In this document: in pieces, positions 5,138-5,604 of the stretch
How positions within the stretch are numbered: position 1 is the first letter of the stretch
Layout of the letters: the number at the start of each line of letters is the position of its first letter
Source: an uncultured Calothrix sp.
Lineage (GTDB): Bacteria; Cyanobacteriota; Cyanobacteriia; Cyanobacteriales; Nostocaceae
Reading direction: 5' to 3'
Length of the DNA stretch: 5,604 bases
Assembly (NCBI GenBank): GCA_937884685.1
Contig: CAKZYM010000067.1
Location: 1 to 5,604, forward strand
Translations under genes and position numbers: made by a program
The notes under the pieces: model-generated
Told to the model about the DNA's origin: nothing
Databases searched by the model: none
Seen by the model: only the letters and a program-made list of their open reading frames with translations

Positions 5138-5587
5138 TTACTCTAGCGGACTAACTCCAGTTTGAGCGTACTGCTTAAACCTTTCTAAATTTTCTTGCAG
5201 GGTTGATTCTACAACTCGTCCTAAAAATAAATCATCCATTAGTTTGCCAATAATACCGGGTATGGCATAACCAACGGTCAACTTGACAATGCTACTATTC
5301 TGACGGTCATAAAATCTTATTGCTCCTCTATTAGGCAAACCATCAACTGATTCCCACTGGATTATTTGATGCTCAACCACTTTAAGAATTCGCGATCGCC
5401 AACTAAAATTAAATCCACCAGTGTCTAGTTTCCACAGAGATAATTCTGGATTGTCTTCAAGAACTTTGACCGAATCAATCCATTTCATCCAGCGAGGCAT
5501 TTGCTCTAAATCCGACCACATACCCCATACTAATTCTATAGGAGCGTCTACCTCTACTTGTACAGTATGCTCCAACCAGTTAGCCAT
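5138..5587 (-). CDS. SRPBCC (START/cyclase-dehydrase-like) protein
   Basis: This 149-residue soluble protein fits the SRPBCC helix-grip fold, also annotated as polyketide cyclase/dehydrase. It opens with a beta strand EHTVQVEVDAP (6-16), then a helix IELVWGMWSDLEQMPRWMKW (17-36) with the typical tryptophan-rich D-x-x-x-x-P-x-W stretch. Alternating strands follow through GFNFSWRSRI (58-67) and HQIIQWESVDG (73-83). It ends in the long amphipathic helix KLMDDLFLGRVVESTLQENLERFKQYA (115-141) that lids the hydrophobic pocket. Such proteins bind lipids or other hydrophobic ligands; none has a fixed catalytic motif. From memory it resembles the Synechocystis slr0941 type, encoded next to zeta-carotene desaturase (slr0940), which suggests a carotenoid link. 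It has no signal peptide or membrane segment. It converges on the ferredoxin gene. The ATG at 5587 directly opens the conserved first strand. Confidence 0.85.
   Translation of the reverse strand: MANWLEHTVQVEVDAPIELVWGMWSDLEQMPRWMKWIDSVKVLEDNPELSLWKLDTGGFNFSWRSRILKVVEHQIIQWESVDGLPNRGAIRFYDRQNSSIVKLTVGYAIPGIIGKLMDDLFLGRVVESTLQENLERFKQYAQTGVSPLE
5392..5399. repeat. HIP1 octamer GCGATCGC
   Basis: One exact copy of the highly iterated palindrome HIP1, which is strongly over-represented in many cyanobacterial genomes, lies inside the SRPBCC coding region. It supports a cyanobacterial origin. It is the only exact copy I noticed in the window. Confidence 0.85.
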
Positions 5588-5599
5588 TTTATATTTTTA

Positions 5600-5603
5600 T
5601 CCT
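5600..5603 (-). promoter_or_regulatory. Weak Shine-Dalgarno AGGA for the SRPBCC gene
   Basis: On the minus strand AGGA lies 12 bases before the ATG at 5587, longer than the usual spacing, inside an A/T-rich leader. It is consistent with that start but does not prove it. The window ends one base further on, so the promoter or an upstream partner gene is not visible. Confidence 0.35.
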
Positions 5604-5604
5604 A

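Noticed and set aside
1..5604. tRNA, rRNA or a known toxin-antitoxin or defence cassette
   Set aside because: No cloverleaf, rRNA-like segment or paired small-gene arrangement was seen on either strand.

Overview
The window looks like chromosomal DNA from a filamentous (Nostocales-type) cyanobacterium. The evidence is a cobyric acid synthase with strongly cyanobacterial wording, a small protein resembling the cyanobacteria-restricted Npun_F0494 family, one HIP1 octamer (GCGATCGC), heptanucleotide tandem repeats between genes, and AT-rich spacers. The species cannot be named from sequence alone.

Layout from left to right. Positions 1-59 hold the probable last 18 codons of an upstream gene. 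Next is a 105-bp MITE-like inverted-repeat element with possible target duplication, whose right edge completes a TATAAT box. A 7+7 palindrome and a Shine-Dalgarno follow, then a very AT-rich gene for a multi-spanning membrane protein of GT-C glycosyltransferase type (294-1898). A 334-base spacer holds two hairpins and a polypyrimidine tract. It is followed by a 134-residue Npun_F0494-like protein (2233-2637), a 244-base spacer with RNA-like hairpins, and cobQ, cobyric acid synthase (2882-4360). A repeat-rich spacer leads to a compact 79-residue [2Fe-2S] ferredoxin (4610-4849). A 288-base convergent spacer contains an elaborate inverted-repeat element with a strong hairpin. Last comes a minus-strand SRPBCC/cyclase-dehydrase-like protein (5138-5587), complete within the window.

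Functionally this is ordinary housekeeping and accessory sequence rather than one obvious system. CobQ performs the four amidations that yield adenosylcobyric acid in cobalamin synthesis. The ferredoxin is a co-directional neighbour that may donate electrons, but no partner is shown. The SRPBCC protein resembles one encoded beside zeta-carotene desaturase in cyanobacteria, so a carotenoid gene may lie just past the right edge. The GT-C protein probably acts in envelope glycan or lipid glycosylation, and its base composition sets it apart from its neighbours.

I found no convincing new multi-gene system. The observations most worth following are non-coding: the junction-like element at 5012-5095, the MITE-like element that supplies a -10 box, the complementary repeats flanking the cobQ-ferredoxin spacer, and the structured cobQ leader. 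The ferredoxin's unusually short Cys3-Cys4 spacing is also notable.
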